This document shows positions 30,146-37,573 of a stretch of 51,947 bases of DNA, one piece after another; the stretch's first letter is position 1, and each line of letters begins with the position of its first letter. A program made the translations under genes and the position numbers. The notes under the pieces are model-generated. The model saw only the letters and a list, made by a program, of their open reading frames with translations, was not told the DNA's origin and did no database searches. This DNA comes from a virus. Location of the stretch: positions 1 to 51,947 of IMG/VR virus record IMGVR_UViG_3300005471_000022; one strand, 5' to 3'.

Positions 30146-31396
30146 ATGGCAGGGACCAGCGATCCGGACTACGTCTCAGGTCAGCGCGGGCGCTACGACA
30201 TTCACCCGCCGATCGTTCACCCGCCGCACTGCGTCTGCACAATCTGTCCGCGGCATCGGAAGGACGCCGACTCGTGGAACTCTCCGCTGATCATCCGGCT
30301 CCGCCGGCGGTCGATCTATCCGAGGGACCGGCTGAGATCCGCGGTCTACGCGGCGCAGGTGAAGCGCGAAGAAGAGGAGAGACTCCGGCTCGCGGTGATG
30401 GAGGCGGAGGAGCGGCGCTCAGCGATTGCCAACGCGGTGCGGTTCGGGAAGGTGTGCGATGCGTACCGCGATTATCTGCGCTCGACCGGCAAGCGGTATG
30501 ACCGGGCATCCTCGAGGATCGACGCGATCGAGGCGCTGTTAGGCCGGGAGCGTGACGCCGCTGCGGTCGGATGGCGGGAGTATCAGGAGGTGCTTTCGGA
30601 GGTTGCGCTGCTCGCGCCGCAAACGAGACGACACTACGGCGCGACGCTTCTCGCGATGCTCAACTTCGCAACGAAGCATCGCGTTCTGCCGGGTGCTCAC
30701 GGTCTCGGCAAGGTGCCGCTGCCATCGGTCCGGAAAACAGATCGGCCGGTGACTTGGACGAAGAAGGAGTTGGCCGTCATCCTCGGCCCGGCCATGGCGC
30801 GGTTCGAGCGCGAGCAGGCACTACGAAAAAAGTCCGTGATCCCACTCCGCGGGCTGTGCTTCGTGGCCTACTTTACGCTCATGCGCCCGAAGAACAATTT
30901 TGCCTTCGCATGGGAGGAGATCGATTCCGAGCGCGGAACGTTCGCGCTCGACCAGCATAAGAACGTGAACCGCGGAATCCGTGCCGAGGGACCGCTCGCC
31001 GCGCAGCTCGCGAAGTATCTCGAGTCAGTTCGACCGGCGAATGCGTCGGGCTTCGTGCATGCGAATCCGGAGACCGGCTCGCCGTACGTTGACATCCGGA
31101 AGCCGTGGTCCTTGCTCATCGAAATCGCGAACGAGATCCTGGGCTACGACCTCACCGGACGGAAGGCCGACTTCTTCACGTTCCGCCACACCGGTGCGTC
31201 GCACCTGGCGGAGAAGACGAACAACCCGATCCTCATCGTGAAGATGATGGGCGACACGAACGTCCAGACGGTGATGCGGCACTACTTCAACCTGGACCTA
31301 GCGTTCATGGCGGAGATGGTTGCCGGCTGGGATGTGCCGACGATGGAGGAGGGCGATGGGAGGCGGGAGTCCGGTAGCGAGGAGCTGCCGAACTGA
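30146..31396 (+). CDS. int: Tyrosine recombinase (phage integrase)
   Basis: A 416-residue protein. Residues 28-38 hold CVCTICPRH, then a helical arm/core-binding part (about 100-190). The catalytic domain has ARM-like LMRPKNN (R about 247), FTFRHTGASHL (R about 347, H about 348), MMGDTN (about 368-373) and the HYFN Tyr near residue 380. Two family positions are altered: the first His of H-x-x-R is Phe, and the later His of LGH is Asp. Integration targets the tRNA-Asp 3' end next to it. Confidence 0.85.
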   Translation: MAGTSDPDYVSGQRGRYDIHPPIVHPPHCVCTICPRHRKDADSWNSPLIIRLRRRSIYPRDRLRSAVYAAQVKREEEERLRLAVMEAEERRSAIANAVRFGKVCDAYRDYLRSTGKRYDRASSRIDAIEALLGRERDAAAVGWREYQEVLSEVALLAPQTRRHYGATLLAMLNFATKHRVLPGAHGLGKVPLPSVRKTDRPVTWTKKELAVILGPAMARFEREQALRKKSVIPLRGLCFVAYFTLMRPKNNFAFAWEEIDSERGTFALDQHKNVNRGIRAEGPLAAQLAKYLESVRPANASGFVHANPETGSPYVDIRKPWSLLIEIANEILGYDLTGRKADFFTFRHTGASHLAEKTNNPILIVKMMGDTNVQTVMRHYFNLDLAFMAEMVAGWDVPTMEEGDGRRESGSEELPN

Positions 31397-31480
31397 TTAT
31401 TGTGAGGCGGATGCGAGAGACGATGCGAGTCAGGAAGTTATCCGGAGAATCCCCAAACCGCGTAAGTATTTGGAACTACG

Positions 31481-31530
31481 TGGCGGGGCCGACGGGGCTC
31501 GAACCCGCGACCTCCGGCGTGACAGGCCGG
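31481..31530 (-). other. attP core: 3' half of tRNA-Asp (GUC)
   Basis: On the minus strand the anticodon stem-loop CCGGC-CTGTCAC-GCCGG (anticodon GUC, 31521-31523) is followed by a good T-arm (GCGGG TTCGAGC CCCGT), acceptor strand CGGCCCC, discriminator G and CCA. The 5' half (acceptor, D-arm) is absent, so this is not a complete tRNA gene. A tRNA 3' end beside an integrase gene is the classic att site: integration restores the host tRNA. It is flanked by phage genes on both sides, which indicates attP. Confidence 0.85.
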
Positions 31531-31579
31531 CGCAGAATCGCTCCCGCTCTCACGAGATTCCGTTCTAAGCCGCTTTCAG

Positions 31580-31619
31580 TGTCCACGGTAAATCGCGGCC
31601 TAAACCCGCACCGTGGACA
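31580..31619. repeat. Inverted repeat beside att site
   Basis: TGTCCACGGT (31580-31589) and ACCGTGGACA (31610-31619) are a perfect 10-bp inverted repeat with a 20-bp spacer that itself holds GCGG/CCGC. It is about 50 bp from the tRNA-derived core. It could be an integrase or excisionase arm site, or a hairpin ending the int transcript; no T-run follows. Confidence 0.5.
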
Positions 31620-31635
31620 TCCGATGCGAGTGAAA

Positions 31636-31670
31636 TTGCGAGTAACAATTCGGCGGGGGGGGGGTATCAA
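31636..31670 (+). promoter_or_regulatory. Possible promoter with a 10-G tract
   Basis: TTGCGA (31636-31641) could be a -35 and TATCAA (31665-31670) a -10, but they are 23 nt apart and separated by a run of ten G (31655-31664). Direct repeats of CAATTCG flank the G-run. The tract could vary in length by slippage, changing promoter spacing for the secreted protein gene at 31708. It may equally be non-functional or an assembly artefact. Confidence 0.3.
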
Positions 31671-31707
31671 TTCGCCGCTCCCGGTCACTACTACACAAGG
31701 GGGAAAC

Positions 31708-32268
31708 ATGAAAACTTTCCAGGGGGAAGTTGTATCCACAGGCCGCAGGATTTTCGCCGTGTTGGCCGCTGTCGCGATTTCTTTCTCGGTGGCGGCCCAG
31801 ACCTCGCCGCCGACGAAGGCCGTCAACGGGCGCGCCCAGGCGGCGCGACCCGCGTCCGTCGCGCAATCGTCGGTCCCGGTGTATTGGCGCCGCACGGCGC
31901 CGGACGGCGCCGCGACAATATTTCTAGTGCGGGCACCCTCGGCGACGTGCGCGCCCGATCCGAAGACGCAGCCCGACCAGTTCGCGTATTTCCACTCCAG
32001 CTCGCGCTTCTCTTCCGATCCTGAAGCGCTGCCGCCGACCTCGATCATTCAGTACCAATGGGAACTCCTCGCGAACTGTCGAAGGGTTACCGTCGATGGC
32101 TCCCCGACTCCGCGCACCGTATGCAGCGGCCCGGTGATCCTCGCCGGTCCGATCGGTACGGTGAACGCTACAACGACGCCGAAGTGGAACGTGCCCTCGT
32201 GGGGCGTGCCGAAATGCGCGATCATCTCAAATTCGGCCGTGCACTTGACGCTCACGCGGGTTCAGTGA
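31708..32268 (+). CDS. Secreted cargo protein next to att site
   Basis: A 186-residue protein with AGGGGGAAAC before its ATG. The N-terminus (MKTFQGEVVSTGRRIFAV, then LAAVAISFSVAAQ) is a signal peptide cut near residue 32. The mature part has TSPPTKAVNGRAQ, a strand-rich centre and four to five Cys (ATCAPD, NCRRVTV, TVCSGP, PKCAII), suggesting disulphides. Its place between attP and the convergent late genes is typical of lysogenic-conversion genes. The function is unknown. Confidence 0.65.
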   Translation: MKTFQGEVVSTGRRIFAVLAAVAISFSVAAQTSPPTKAVNGRAQAARPASVAQSSVPVYWRRTAPDGAATIFLVRAPSATCAPDPKTQPDQFAYFHSSSRFSSDPEALPPTSIIQYQWELLANCRRVTVDGSPTPRTVCSGPVILAGPIGTVNATTTPKWNVPSWGVPKCAIISNSAVHLTLTRVQ

Positions 32269-32272
32269 GCCG

Positions 32273-32914
32273 TTAGGCCGGCAGATTCATGTCGGCGCGC
32301 ATTGTCGCGAACGTGATGTTTCGATGCTCGGTGGCGAAGTAGTCGCCGTGTCCGTAGCCGCAGTACATCCGCGTACGGACGCGCAGCTCCTCGTAAGGTT
32401 CGCCATCGAGCATCCAGCCGCGCCGGCCGAGATCCTTATACGGCCATTTGAATGGGAGCCGGAGCGGAAGATCCCGATCGCCACAATAGGCGTAAGCGCG
32501 ACCGAGCGCGCCGGACTTGACGAGCTTCAGCACGCCCGACTTCTTCACATCGGGGTCGGTCACCGAGCCGGTCAGGATGACCGTGTCGACGTAGCGACCG
32601 CGCTTCGCGAGAAGCTGGATCGTCTTCAGTGCGATGTCGCAGCCGTTCGAGTGCGCGACGAAATGCAGCGGGAAGACCGACGGCAGGAACGCGATCTGAT
32701 CCGCGAGGACGCGGGATCGCATCCGGTTCCACACGAAGGTCTCGAAGATCGGAAAAGGTCCGGCGAAGTAATGGCGGCGCTCGACCTTGCAATCGAGTAG
32801 AAACGCATCGAGCTGGTCGGGCCAGCTCGGCGACGTCGTGCGCGTGAGAATGCCATGAATGGCGACGACCACGGCGCGGACGCCGGCATTCGGTCGCGGC
32901 ATCGGCGATTTCAT
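32273..32914 (-). CDS. Alpha/beta hydrolase-fold protein
   Basis: A 213-residue protein. The features are VVVAIHGILT (oxyanion region, HG at 20-21), VAHSNG (nucleophile Ser89 in A-H-S-N-G, a variant GxSxG), VDTVILTGSV, and a C-terminal GYGHGDYF (His189). No signal peptide is visible. It closes the late operon, beside a lipoprotein and membrane genes. It may be an esterase acting on envelope lipids during lysis, loosely like LysB of mycobacteriophages, or a host-modifying enzyme. Confidence 0.75.
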   Translation of the reverse strand: MKSPMPRPNAGVRAVVVAIHGILTRTTSPSWPDQLDAFLLDCKVERRHYFAGPFPIFETFVWNRMRSRVLADQIAFLPSVFPLHFVAHSNGCDIALKTIQLLAKRGRYVDTVILTGSVTDPDVKKSGVLKLVKSGALGRAYAYCGDRDLPLRLPFKWPYKDLGRRGWMLDGEPYEELRVRTRMYCGYGHGDYFATEHRNITFATMRADMNLPA

Positions 32915-33234
32915 TTCGCGACCTCAAACCAGAGCCGCTCGTCGGCGTCTGTGTTGCCTTCGTTCGTCCATCCGCGCTCGAACGCGCGACCTTTCCAAAC
33001 GATGAGGTTCGGGAGCGTTCTTGCGTCGTCGAAGTACGGCGTCGGATCGAGACGAGTGACAATGTCCCCATCGGCGGTCACGAGGGTGATCGGACGCGTA
33101 ACCGGCACATCTCGATACCACACCACGCCGTAATGCTTTTCGACGAAGGGATCGCCGCCCTTGCGCACGTCCGAGGCGCAGGCCGAAATGAGCATCGCGA
33201 GGACGAGAATGATTGTTCCGCGCATCGTCTTCAT
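32911..33234 (-). CDS. Putative lipoprotein in the late cluster
   Basis: A 107-residue protein. LVLAMLISACAS is a standard lipoprotein signal with lipobox (ISAC, Cys about 19). The mature part is small and beta-rich (GVVWYRDVPVTRPITLVTADG, DIVTRLDPTPYF). Overlapping ATGA links it to the hydrolase gene. Candidate roles are an outer-membrane spanin-like component or a cell-surface modifier. It lacks the Pro-rich feature of Rz1. Confidence 0.75.
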   Translation of the reverse strand: MKTMRGTIILVLAMLISACASDVRKGGDPFVEKHYGVVWYRDVPVTRPITLVTADGDIVTRLDPTPYFDDARTLPNLIVWKGRAFERGWTNEGNTDADERLWFEVAK

Positions 33235-33425
33235 GAACTACCTTTCTTCGCGAGGCGCGCATGAACACGCACGGCGCCGCCGTCGATTAGTGCTGCGATG
33301 ATGTGAAAGAAGAGCCAACGGAATCGGCCGAGCACGAAGAGCGTGATGGCCGCGATGAGATGAAGAAGCGTTAGAACGATATGGAAGTCGCGCGCGATCC
33401 GATGAAAGCGGCGACCGACGCGCAT
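33231..33425 (-). CDS. Small membrane protein of the late cluster
   Basis: A 64-residue protein with a TMH of about 30 residues (IVLTLLHLIAAITLFVLGRFRWLFFHIIAALI), perhaps two short segments with a basic turn, and basic ends. It overlaps the lipoprotein gene by ATGA and lies 1 bp after the large secreted protein gene. The size is holin-compatible, but this is uncertain. Confidence 0.65.
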   Translation of the reverse strand: MRVGRRFHRIARDFHIVLTLLHLIAAITLFVLGRFRWLFFHIIAALIDGGAVRVHARLAKKGSS

Positions 33426-33426
33426 C

Positions 33427-35589
33427 TCAATGAACGGCTCGCCGGCGTCCGCTCGCCCCGACCTCGACGCGCTGACGAATCTGCGCCTGCTGGCCGTTCA
33501 CGCCGACGACCAGTACGACGTCATAGGAGCCTGGCGACTTGAACTCGTGGACGGCGACCTGACCGACATCCTCTCCGCCATCGTTGAAGAACCAGCGGAA
33601 CGTGTGCGCTGCGCACGAGAAGTCGTAATTGAATCCTCGCGCGGCAAAGGTGACCGCCTCACGCTGCGCGCACTTCGTGGTGGAGTATTCGCTGCAACCT
33701 GACGGCGCGTGGAAGTCGATAAAGACGTTCTTCCCTGGCTGGATCGGTGGGCATCCCGCCGGCGGCGGAGGAGGCGGGGGCGGCGGCGGAGGCGGAGGCG
33801 GAGGTGGCGGCGGGCACGTAATGATGCCAGTCGCTGGGTCGCATGAGCATCCGATCGGAACGCTCTCGCACTTCTGCGGCGGAGGTCCGCCACCATCGAC
33901 GATCTCGTACACGTCACCGAGCGTCCACGTCGTGGCGATCAGGTACGTGTGTCCGTCTCTCCGAATGACGGTGCTGTCGAAGAAGTTCGTCGTGTTCGGA
34001 TGCGTGTAGTTCGGCCCCGCGTCGATCGAGTAGTAGCGCCGGAAGTAGTCCTGAAAATCGACCTCGGATGCCGGCAGGCCGTCCATCATCGCGAAGAGTC
34101 GGATCGTCTGCTGCACAGCGAGGATCAGATAGCCGTCGCCGTACTTCATCGCGGCGCCGCCGCGCGTGGAGGTCTGGAAGTCGGCAACACGCGCGAAGGT
34201 GTTGCCGGCTGGTACGTAAGTGGAGATCACGAATCCGGTTGCATTGTCATGGCCGACGAAGAAGCGCATTCCGTCCGATGCGATTGCCTTGTACAGCCCA
34301 TCCGTGGAGAACTGCGCGAGCGGAGGCGCGCCGGCGATGAAGGCATCGTTGCTATAAATTTCTAGCTCGCCCTCGTTCGTCAGGATCGCGATGTGATTCG
34401 CGCTCTTCGCCCAATTCGCCATCGAGCGAGGGAGGTCTGCGCGTCGGAAGGCGTGAGGCGGATCGGTCACGTCCCACACGTTCACAGCCGTCGCGCCGTT
34501 GGAGATCAGCGCATAGTAATGACCGTCGCTCGTTCTTAGCGATGCCATCGCCGACGGAAAGAACTCCCCCTCCTGGTAATCGTCGGGAGCGCGGTGAAAG
34601 AGCGGCGAGGCGTTCGCGTCGAGAATGCCCCATCCGAAGTTCGCGTTCGGATCATAGATGTATCCGCGATCGTCGAAGTCGAGCCAGAAGAGGCGCTCCT
34701 GCCCGTCATCACGCGAAGGACCCCACCCGCCCCACTCGGCATAGAACATACGATCTGCCGGGAGGAAGACGTCGGGATAGCAGCGTGGCGGCGCGCACTG
34801 ATTGCGGGAAACCGGCGCGGTGAGCTGCTCGCGAGCCACGAGACGCTGAAAGAACGTTCCGGCCTCGTATACCGTCGCCGCGCTGCCGGTGATCATATAG
34901 ATCCGGCCGTGCAGCGGATCGGAGTAGACATGGAAGGCGCGCGCGGTTCGGAACGGCTGCTGAAAGTCCTCTGTCGCCTGTGAGTCGAGGAACCGACCGA
35001 CGAAGCGCAGATTCGGCGGCATTGCGGGCGTGAGCTTGCCCTGATGCGATTCGATGCAGCCTACGCATGGCACGTCGACCGATGATGGATACGGCCAGTA
35101 GCCGGTCGGCAGGCTGTTCGCGATGACTTCGGCATGAAGTGCCGCGATCCGTGCACCGAGTGGGTCTGCCCGCTGCTTTCGCGGCGTGATCTCTTCCTTC
35201 GAGTAGTCGCCAACCAGAGCGGTCGGCGGACAGCTCAGACCCATCGTCTGGCATCGCCACTCTGCGATCCGATTCTCCAACCGCTTCCGAAACTGTCGTT
35301 GGCGCCGCCTACCTGCCGCCGTGAGAGGTTTCCATGTGTCGCCTGTGCCGTTCTCGTGAATGACGCGGCGGAAGCCGCGCCGATGTTCGAACCTATCGAC
35401 CTCCTGTTTCGTGGCGTAGCCGCACCACTCGCAGTAGCCGCCAGCTTGGTCGGGCGGGAAGACGCGGAGACATTCGGCGGCCGTCATCTCGACGCGCGGA
35501 CAGCTCGGGAGTCCATCCATCGTCGTCGAGACGCACGGCGCATCTGAAAAAGAAAAGGCCGCCACGAGGGCGGCCAGAATTGGGAACAT
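33427..35589 (-). CDS. Large secreted propeller-like protein with polyproline and PKD domain
   Basis: A 720-residue protein with GGAGG 4 nt before its ATG. Residues 1-20 are a signal peptide. The middle (about 200-560) shows repeated YALISNGATAVNVWDVTDPP, NHIAILTNEGELEIYS and YLILAVQQTIRLF strands, as in beta-propellers. Then comes CSCDPATGIITCPP, about 18 consecutive Pro, and a C-terminal PKD-like domain (FRWFFNDGGEDVGQVAVHEFKSPGSYDVVLVV split: FRWFFNDGGED, HEFKSPGSYDVVLVV). No phage structural motif is seen. It looks like a host extracellular protein carried in a late operon. Confidence 0.75.
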   Translation of the reverse strand: MFPILAALVAAFSFSDAPCVSTTMDGLPSCPRVEMTAAECLRVFPPDQAGGYCEWCGYATKQEVDRFEHRRGFRRVIHENGTGDTWKPLTAAGRRRQRQFRKRLENRIAEWRCQTMGLSCPPTALVGDYSKEEITPRKQRADPLGARIAALHAEVIANSLPTGYWPYPSSVDVPCVGCIESHQGKLTPAMPPNLRFVGRFLDSQATEDFQQPFRTARAFHVYSDPLHGRIYMITGSAATVYEAGTFFQRLVAREQLTAPVSRNQCAPPRCYPDVFLPADRMFYAEWGGWGPSRDDGQERLFWLDFDDRGYIYDPNANFGWGILDANASPLFHRAPDDYQEGEFFPSAMASLRTSDGHYYALISNGATAVNVWDVTDPPHAFRRADLPRSMANWAKSANHIAILTNEGELEIYSNDAFIAGAPPLAQFSTDGLYKAIASDGMRFFVGHDNATGFVISTYVPAGNTFARVADFQTSTRGGAAMKYGDGYLILAVQQTIRLFAMMDGLPASEVDFQDYFRRYYSIDAGPNYTHPNTTNFFDSTVIRRDGHTYLIATTWTLGDVYEIVDGGGPPPQKCESVPIGCSCDPATGIITCPPPPPPPPPPPPPPPPPPAGCPPIQPGKNVFIDFHAPSGCSEYSTTKCAQREAVTFAARGFNYDFSCAAHTFRWFFNDGGEDVGQVAVHEFKSPGSYDVVLVVGVNGQQAQIRQRVEVGASGRRRAVH

Positions 35590-35600
35590 CGAACCTCCGG

Positions 35601-35882
35601 TTACGGCTTTGTCGCGGGCGGGACGCTTCCATGAACCGCGTTGAGGATTTGCACGATGATCGAAATCAGAGCGGGCGCCCCGTTCACGAATTCATCCGCG
35701 AGCCTCTGCGGGATCAGCTTGGCGGAAGCGGCCGCCTGAACGACCTCCGAGAATTGCCCGATGACGGCCGCGAGCTTGGTCGCGCCATCGCCGGGAGTCT
35801 TGAACGTCGCCTCGGCCGAGCGGATGAATCCGATGAGCTTGACGAGAAGCGGGAGAAACTGAAGGTACGCGAGATATTGCAT
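35601..35882 (-). CDS. Small membrane-associated phage protein
   Basis: A 93-residue protein with AAAGGA before its ATG. The N-terminus (YLAYLQFLPLLVKLIGFI) is hydrophobic, and the C-terminal helix (ALISIIVQILNAVHG) is amphipathic. Its place beside the lysis genes makes a holin-type or pilot role possible; nothing specific is visible. Confidence 0.65.
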   Translation of the reverse strand: MQYLAYLQFLPLLVKLIGFIRSAEATFKTPGDGATKLAAVIGQFSEVVQAAASAKLIPQRLADEFVNGAPALISIIVQILNAVHGSVPPATKP

Positions 35883-36105
35883 GTTTGTTGTCCTTTCTTT
35901 CGGAGCCGGAATTGGCTCGGAGAATTGATTTCAGCGACAGCGATGCGGCCAACGAATTGAGCGAGACGGCTTCCACAGGAGGCGCGAAGCACATCGCGGC
36001 GACCATGAACAGAACGAGCCCGGTGATAATCAAAATGAAGGCACTGAATTCATCGACACGTCGACCGGGGGGAATGTGAATACGTCCCGTGGGGCTCTCC
36101 CTTTG
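35883..36105. other. Intergenic stretch, no convincing gene
   Basis: A minus-strand ORF (TTG 36033 down to 35692) starts with a clear membrane segment (IITGLVLFMVAAMCFAPPV) but then runs 190 nt into the 35601-35882 gene in another frame, with shadow-like composition. It has no normal start; AAGGGAG lies upstream of an ACG. It may be the remnant of a small membrane protein gene. Nothing else is visible. Confidence 0.35.
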
Positions 36106-36684
36106 TTAGCGATTAGGTGGAACTTCGATCTTGGTGATGACGATGAGGAAGCGGCCGGCGACGTCGGACTTCACGTCGACGAATGACTGGCCGTCAGGAA
36201 GTTGGCGTCCCGTGAACTGCGTGACAGGAACTATGAAGCGGTCGAGTCGAAGCGGATTCCGCCAGCCCATTCTGGTGGCGGCGCCGGCGCCCAGGTTGAC
36301 CGTGCTGACCTCGTGATACTCGAGCGTGACGCGCGATCCGTCGCGAAATCCCTCGCCGGTCATTAGCGCCCACTGATAGCGATAATCGGGATCGATCGTG
36401 ATCTGGAACGCGCCGACATGGTTCTGAAAGATGACCGCGACGAGATGCTTTCCGTCGAGCAGTTCCCATCGCGCCGGCTGTCCGACCATCTCCGACACGC
36501 GCGGCGGTCCACTCTCTGAGGATTTGTCGTCCGCGCTGCATGCCGGGGGCGGGGTCTCCCCATCGGCTGCTTTGACTGAATCTTCCGGTTGCGAGGACGG
36601 CCTCGGGACGAGCTTCTGTTGACTGAGGCAGATCGTGGAGAACGAGAACGACAATATCAGGACGAGCAGGAGTCTGGATTTCAT
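36106..36684 (-). CDS. Secreted hypothetical protein
   Basis: A 192-residue protein from ATG at 36684 with GAGGG upstream. Residues 1-22 (RLLLVLILSFSFSTICLSQ) are a signal peptide. The mature part has a Pro/Ser-rich linker, then WELLDGKHLVAVIFQNHVGAF, FQITIDPDYRYQW, VTLEYHEVSTVN and FLIVITKIEVPP strands. The fold is unknown. A second ORF with its own signal-like start (36778, GGAG upstream) overlaps it in another frame. Confidence 0.65.
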   Translation of the reverse strand: MKSRLLLVLILSFSFSTICLSQQKLVPRPSSQPEDSVKAADGETPPPACSADDKSSESGPPRVSEMVGQPARWELLDGKHLVAVIFQNHVGAFQITIDPDYRYQWALMTGEGFRDGSRVTLEYHEVSTVNLGAGAATRMGWRNPLRLDRFIVPVTQFTGRQLPDGQSFVDVKSDVAGRFLIVITKIEVPPNR

Positions 36685-36786
36685 CACGGCCCTCGGATGG
36701 AAGCGCGCACAGATCAACGGGCAAGAGACAGGAAATGAAAAGCGCCGCCAGAAGCGGCGCGAGAAGGCGCGAGCGCATGCGTTCTC

Positions 36787-37053
36787 CTAGATCGTTCCGA
36801 GTTCTTTCGTCAGACGGCGCATCTCCGCGCGCCATTCAGCGCGAGGAACCTCGATGACAATTCCGCCGCACTTCGGGCAGAGGTCCTGCCTCGTCGGGAT
36901 TACGCGGCCATGGTCGCCGCAGAGCTTCCGAACACGCGGCAGCGGATGAACGTGAAGGTCGATCTTCGTTCCGCCATCGACCGGGCGCTCGGAGTGAATA
37001 CGCTCGGCAAATTCCGCGAATGATCGCGCGACACGATCAGGTGGTTGCCACAC
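36787..37053 (-). CDS. Small zinc-ribbon protein in the lysis region
   Basis: An 88-residue protein from GTG at 37053, overlapping the endolysin end by 17 nt. LCGDHGRVIPTRQDLCPKCG (about residues 44-63) is a Cys/His zinc-ribbon pattern. The ends are helical and charged. The function is unknown. Confidence 0.6.
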   Translation of the reverse strand: MWQPPDRVARSFAEFAERIHSERPVDGGTKIDLHVHPLPRVRKLCGDHGRVIPTRQDLCPKCGGIVIEVPRAEWRAEMRRLTKELGTI

Positions 37054-37570
37054 TTACTGGCCTCGGCTGCGGTTGCGGAATTTCACAATGAAACGCGGGG
37101 TCTGAGTTCGACGGATCGAGGAACTTCGCGATGCGATGCTCGGCGCGCGCCGCCTTCGCGAATTGTTCCTGCCGGCCGTCCGGTCTCATCGTGCGCGGAC
37201 CGATATCGAAGACATTAAGCGTCAGTGGATCGGCCGCATGGTGCGAGACATTCTGCGGCCCGACCGCGATGATCTTCTTGGCCATCAGGGCGACGATCTG
37301 GTCCGGTGTGCGCTTTGAGGCCTTTCCGACCTCGTAGATTCTGATCACCTTCTGGCCAGGCTTGCGATAGAGCGCGAGCTGCTGCTCGACGCCGTGCGCC
37401 TCGCAGTTTTCATACATCGCCTTCGCCTGGCGCTGAGGATCGCGCTGCGTCGAAGTGATGATCAGGAACTCGACGCGAGCCGCACGCATCACATCGAGGA
37501 GCACGCCCTTCGAATAGTCCGAGATCTTGCCGATCGCGCTCGGCGCGTAGGAAAAGAAGGGTTCGGGCAT
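37037..37570 (-). CDS. Endolysin, peptidase M15-like
   Basis: A 177-residue protein. The Zn ligands are visible: SHH (H110), FDIG (D122) and FHCEI (H161), with IITSTQRDPQRQ near residue 37-48 and SDPAFHCEIPQP near the end. This is the M15/VanY-type arrangement of phage peptidoglycan endopeptidases that cleave the cross-link peptide. There is no signal peptide, so it needs a holin. It follows a membrane/coiled-coil protein. Confidence 0.8.
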   Translation of the reverse strand: MPEPFFSYAPSAIGKISDYSKGVLLDVMRAARVEFLIITSTQRDPQRQAKAMYENCEAHGVEQQLALYRKPGQKVIRIYEVGKASKRTPDQIVALMAKKIIAVGPQNVSHHAADPLTLNVFDIGPRTMRPDGRQEQFAKAARAEHRIAKFLDPSNSDPAFHCEIPQPQPRPVSVATT

Positions 37571-37573
37571 CGA

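Noticed and set aside
31481-31560. Complete tRNA gene
   Set aside because: Only anticodon loop to CCA is present; the acceptor 5' strand and D-arm are missing, so it is an att fragment.
35692-36033. 113-codon minus ORF with a membrane-like start
   Set aside because: TTG start, long overlap with the 35601-35882 gene and shadow-like second half; kept only as a possible remnant.
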